Assembly (NCBI GenBank): GCA_963737835.1
Contig: CAVTUH010000001.1
Location: forward strand, 2,418,001 to 2,482,000
Length of the DNA stretch: 64,000 nt
Direction of reading: 5' to 3'
DNA from: Palsa-1248 sp963737835
GTDB taxonomy: Bacteria; Gemmatimonadota; Gemmatimonadetes; Gemmatimonadales; Gemmatimonadaceae
Below are positions 63,311 to 64,000 of the stretch, one piece after another. A program made the translations under genes and the position numbers. Under the pieces are notes generated by a model. It ran no database searches and was not told the origin of the DNA. It saw only the letters and a list, made by a program, of their open reading frames with translations. The stretch's first letter is position 1; each line of letters starts with the position of its first letter.

Positions 63311-63640
63311 ATGGCTCCGCTGATCAAAGGCGCTATTCTCGGCATCATTGGCGCGGTCGTGCTCGCACCGATCGCTTTGGTCCTCGCGCTGTTCGGCATC
63401 CCGCTCTTTGTGGCTGGCGCGATCGTCCTGGGTACGGTGCTGGCCATCCCACTCATCATCGTTGCCGTACTGAGCATCCCCTTCATCGCCGTGGCCGGGG
63501 TCCTGGGGCTGGTCGTCGCGGTCGCCTTCATCATCGCCATCAAGATCGCGATCTGGGTCGTGCTGCCGGTGGTAATCGTGGGGTTGCTGCTGGGGTGGTT
63601 GGTGCGGACGAGCCGACAACGGCAGGGACTGGAAGCATAG
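63311..63640 (+). CDS. Small multi-pass membrane protein
   Basis: 109 residues from ATG 63311, with gtgaggag ahead; an in-frame upstream extension is rejected. Almost entirely hydrophobic with three to four helices (AILGIIGAVVLAPIALVLAL, GTVLAIPLIIVAVLSIPFIA, IWVVLPVVIVGLLLGWLV) and a basic C-terminus (RTSRQRQGLEA). No family. It lies just left of the IS end. Confidence 0.65.
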   Translation: MAPLIKGAILGIIGAVVLAPIALVLALFGIPLFVAGAIVLGTVLAIPLIIVAVLSIPFIAVAGVLGLVVAVAFIIAIKIAIWVVLPVVIVGLLLGWLVRTSRQRQGLEA

Positions 63641-63650
63641 GGGACTGCTA

Positions 63651-64000
63651 GGGAACCTCTGCAAAACTGAGTCTTGCATCGGTGGATGAGAAGTGATGTA
63701 TTGCCAGCCCGAGCACACACCTCGTGAGGAGCGCATGGGACTCCAGCGGACGTTTGCCGGGCTGGCCTACTCGGACAAGAAAAAGGTCACGCGTCGCGAG
63801 CGGTTCTTGGCCGAAATGAACGCGGTGATGCCGTGGGCCGAGCTCACGGCGCTCATCGCGCCGCACTATCCGCGGCCGCACGCGGGCGCGGGTCGGCCGG
63901 CCATGCCGCTCGAGACGATGCTCCGGATCTACTGTCTGCAGCAGTGGTTCGATCTGTCCGATCCAGCCGCGGAAGATGCGCTCTACGACAGTGACGCGAT
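63651..64000 (+). mobile_element. IS5-family insertion sequence, left part
   Basis: The left end reads gggaacctctgcaaaactga, typical of IS5-group terminal repeats, preceded by CTAG, the usual kind of four-base target. The transposase starts 84 bases in. The element runs off the window, so the right end and target duplication cannot be checked. Confidence 0.8.
63735..64000 (+). CDS. IS5-family transposase, N-terminal part
   Basis: 88 residues visible from ATG 63735 to the window edge, without a stop. The N-terminus KKKVTRRERFLAEMNAVMPW and ALIAPHYPRPHAGAGRPAMP, then LETMLRIYCLQQWFDLSDPA, is the standard DUF772-type start of IS5 transposases. The DDE catalytic core lies beyond the window. Confidence 0.92.
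   Translation, partial: MGLQRTFAGLAYSDKKKVTRRERFLAEMNAVMPWAELTALIAPHYPRPHAGAGRPAMPLETMLRIYCLQQWFDLSDPAAEDALYDSDA

Noticed and set aside
1..64000. tRNA, rRNA or known riboswitch
   Set aside because: I looked for T-loop and acceptor patterns and for common riboswitch cores and saw none; a tRNAscan-SE and Infernal/Rfam run would settle it.

Overview
The window is GC-rich DNA dominated by exported proteins: lipoproteins, beta-propellers, a large TonB-dependent receptor with an N-terminal carboxypeptidase-regulatory domain, LTxxQ (Spy/CpxP-like) proteins, Hanks-type Ser/Thr kinases, an ECF sigma operon and an M61 peptidase. This set, with ispG and twin-arginine molybdoenzymes, fits a diderm aerobe of the Gemmatimonadota type. 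That placement is an inference from gene style; there is no rRNA or other phylogenetic marker here, and I saw no tRNA, rRNA or CRISPR array.

Layout: 0-2.2 kb, end of a cytochrome P450, then a sulfite-oxidase-like molybdoenzyme with its cytochrome c. 2.4-9.3 kb, a BNR/sortilin-type propeller protein, two lipoproteins and a DinB protein, with a REP-like palindrome array at 6.75-7.1 kb. 9.4-15.3 kb, a MOSC protein divergent from an aromatic amino-acid decarboxylase, and a translationally coupled M20 peptidase / cystathionine gamma-synthase-type enzyme / phosphoesterase operon. 15.6-20.6 kb, a CPBP protease, a polyglycine OmpA lipoprotein and a TetA-type exporter. 20.7-24.9 kb, a LysR-HTH/kinase fusion, a Hanks kinase and two unknown proteins. 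25-34.1 kb, an M61 peptidase, a [2Fe-2S]/membrane/Tat gene set, an ECF sigma / anti-sigma-like / Spy operon and a large molybdenum hydroxylase subunit. 34.2-42.2 kb, a receiver-like protein, two secreted paralogue-like proteins, ispG, a cold-shock gene with a clear promoter and terminator, a TetR regulator, a GRP sugar transporter and a DUF4242 protein. 42.4-59 kb, an Ig-like secreted protein, a TPR-CHAT protein, a ROK kinase, then a run of outer-membrane genes ending in a 1257-residue TonB receptor. 59.2-61.2 kb, a VirD4-like coupling ATPase with a GIY-YIG nuclease behind an AT-rich promoter, which looks acquired. 61.5-64 kb, small and surface proteins and the left end of an IS5-type insertion sequence.

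Three things stand out. First, a protein whose LysR DNA-binding domain is joined directly to a kinase fold carrying NFG instead of DFG (20663-21757), immediately upstream of an efflux transporter. Second, a set of intergenic elements built from inverted arms of tandem heptamers (GACGTTR, GGTCAGG, GAAAGGA or GAAAGTA) around a hairpin core; they sit against start and stop codons and sometimes supply the stop codon itself. Third, six otherwise well-conserved genes each contain one extra base, which suggests systematic consensus errors rather than six pseudogenes; these are annotated as single genes with the shift noted.
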